Source: Pseudomonadota bacterium (lineage in GTDB: Bacteria; Pseudomonadota; Gammaproteobacteria; Enterobacterales; Succinivibrionaceae). From it: a stretch of 14,061 nt of DNA. Location: assembly GCA_023460615.1 (NCBI GenBank), contig JAEWPL010000089.1, positions 1 through 14,061 on the forward strand, written 5' to 3'. Position 1 is the stretch's first letter, and the number at the start of each line of letters is the position of its first letter. The translations under genes were made by a program, and so were the position numbers. This document shows, piece by piece, positions 13,823 to 14,061 of this stretch. The notes beneath the pieces were generated by a model. The model worked only from the letters and a program-made list of their open reading frames with translations, searched no databases and was not told the DNA's origin.

Positions 13823-14061
13823 ATGCCACAATGTATTGTTATTGCAGATGAAATTACAGGCGGTAGCGCTGTAGGCTCTATGCTTGAGAAAAACGGTAAC
13901 TCCGTTTGCTCTTTGATGAGTGCGCGTGGACTTAAAGATCCTGAAACTGCTAAATACGATTGCTTAGTCTACTCTACTAATTCCCGTAATCTTACAGCTC
14001 TTCAAAGTTATCAGTTAGAGTTCTCCTCAGCTAAATTACTAAAATCTGATGAAGTAAAACA
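13823..14061 (+). CDS. Four-carbon acid sugar kinase family protein, 5' part (runs off the right edge)
   Basis: The first 79 residues are visible. They begin MPQCIVIADEITGGSAVG, matching the N-terminal IADDxTGAxDTG motif of the four-carbon acid sugar kinase (formerly DUF1537, OtnK-like) family, here with Glu10 where Asp is usual. The segment DCLVYSTNSRNLTALQSYQ (about 47-65) corresponds to the family's V(I/V)DTxSRxLxxxEA stretch. Family members phosphorylate sugar acids such as erythronate or threonate 4-carbons using ATP. ATG 13823 has AAGGAG (13809-13814) eight bases upstream, overlapping the Enzyme I stop codon, so the two genes are almost certainly co-transcribed. The rest of the kinase, including the ATP-binding C-terminal domain, is outside the window; the assignment rests on these two motifs. 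Confidence 0.72.
   Translation, partial: MPQCIVIADEITGGSAVGSMLEKNGNSVCSLMSARGLKDPETAKYDCLVYSTNSRNLTALQSYQLEFSSAKLLKSDEVK

Noticed and set aside
13647..13829. Minus-strand reading frame over the end of the Enzyme I gene, and similar short frames inside ettA, the chemoreceptor and flagellin genes
   Set aside because: They are shadows of well-supported genes, lack ribosome-binding sites and show no recognisable motifs.

Overview
The window reads as chromosome from an AT-rich, flagellated gammaproteobacterium. The SmpB, EttA, GluRS, TrmO, RcsF and YcdX-like proteins follow their E. coli counterparts closely in length and motifs. The low GC, many A/T-ending codons and anaerobe-like flavour suggest a gut or rumen organism such as a member of the Succinivibrionaceae. 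The placement is inference; no 16S gene or other marker is present.

Left part (1-3002): the 5' portion of smpB runs off the left edge on the minus strand. Divergent from it is a methyl-accepting chemotaxis protein with two membrane helices and almost no periplasmic domain, preceded by a good sigma-28 (FliA) promoter match. After a strong terminator comes a short flagellin gene with a sigma-54-like promoter and a hairpin-rich leader. The chemoreceptor and the flagellin therefore appear to sit under different flagellar sigma factors.

Middle part (3003-7370): ettA (ribosome-associated ABC-F ATPase) is monocistronic, with a palindrome over its -10. It is followed by a 23-bp tandem repeat and an N-terminally truncated gene of the AAA/DUF4143 family that keeps only the DUF4143 and nuclease-like C-terminal half. 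This is the only part that looks like accessory or decayed DNA. Next come a GNAT acetyltransferase (minus) and, divergently, an orphan glutamine-type periplasmic binding protein (plus), which ends at a perfect 30-bp palindromic bidirectional terminator.

Right part (7371-14061): a tightly packed minus-strand operon reads rcsF, trmO, a HAD-Nudix fusion hydrolase, then a YcdX-like PHP phosphatase. It lies directly behind gltX, whose terminator abuts the rcsF ribosome-binding site. Divergent from gltX is a PTS Enzyme I-like gene with a TTG start and atypical residues around its active histidine. It is followed at close spacing by the start of a four-carbon-acid-sugar-kinase-like gene that runs off the right edge.

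Most of the window is ordinary core genome. The items most worth attention are the diverged Enzyme I paired with a sugar-acid kinase, the HAD-Nudix fusion inside the rcsF-trmO operon, the structured flagellin leader, and the truncated DUF4143 gene next to tandem repeats. I did not see a CRISPR array, tRNA or rRNA gene, intact insertion sequence or recognisable defence operon. No gene-free stretch exceeds about 215 bases.
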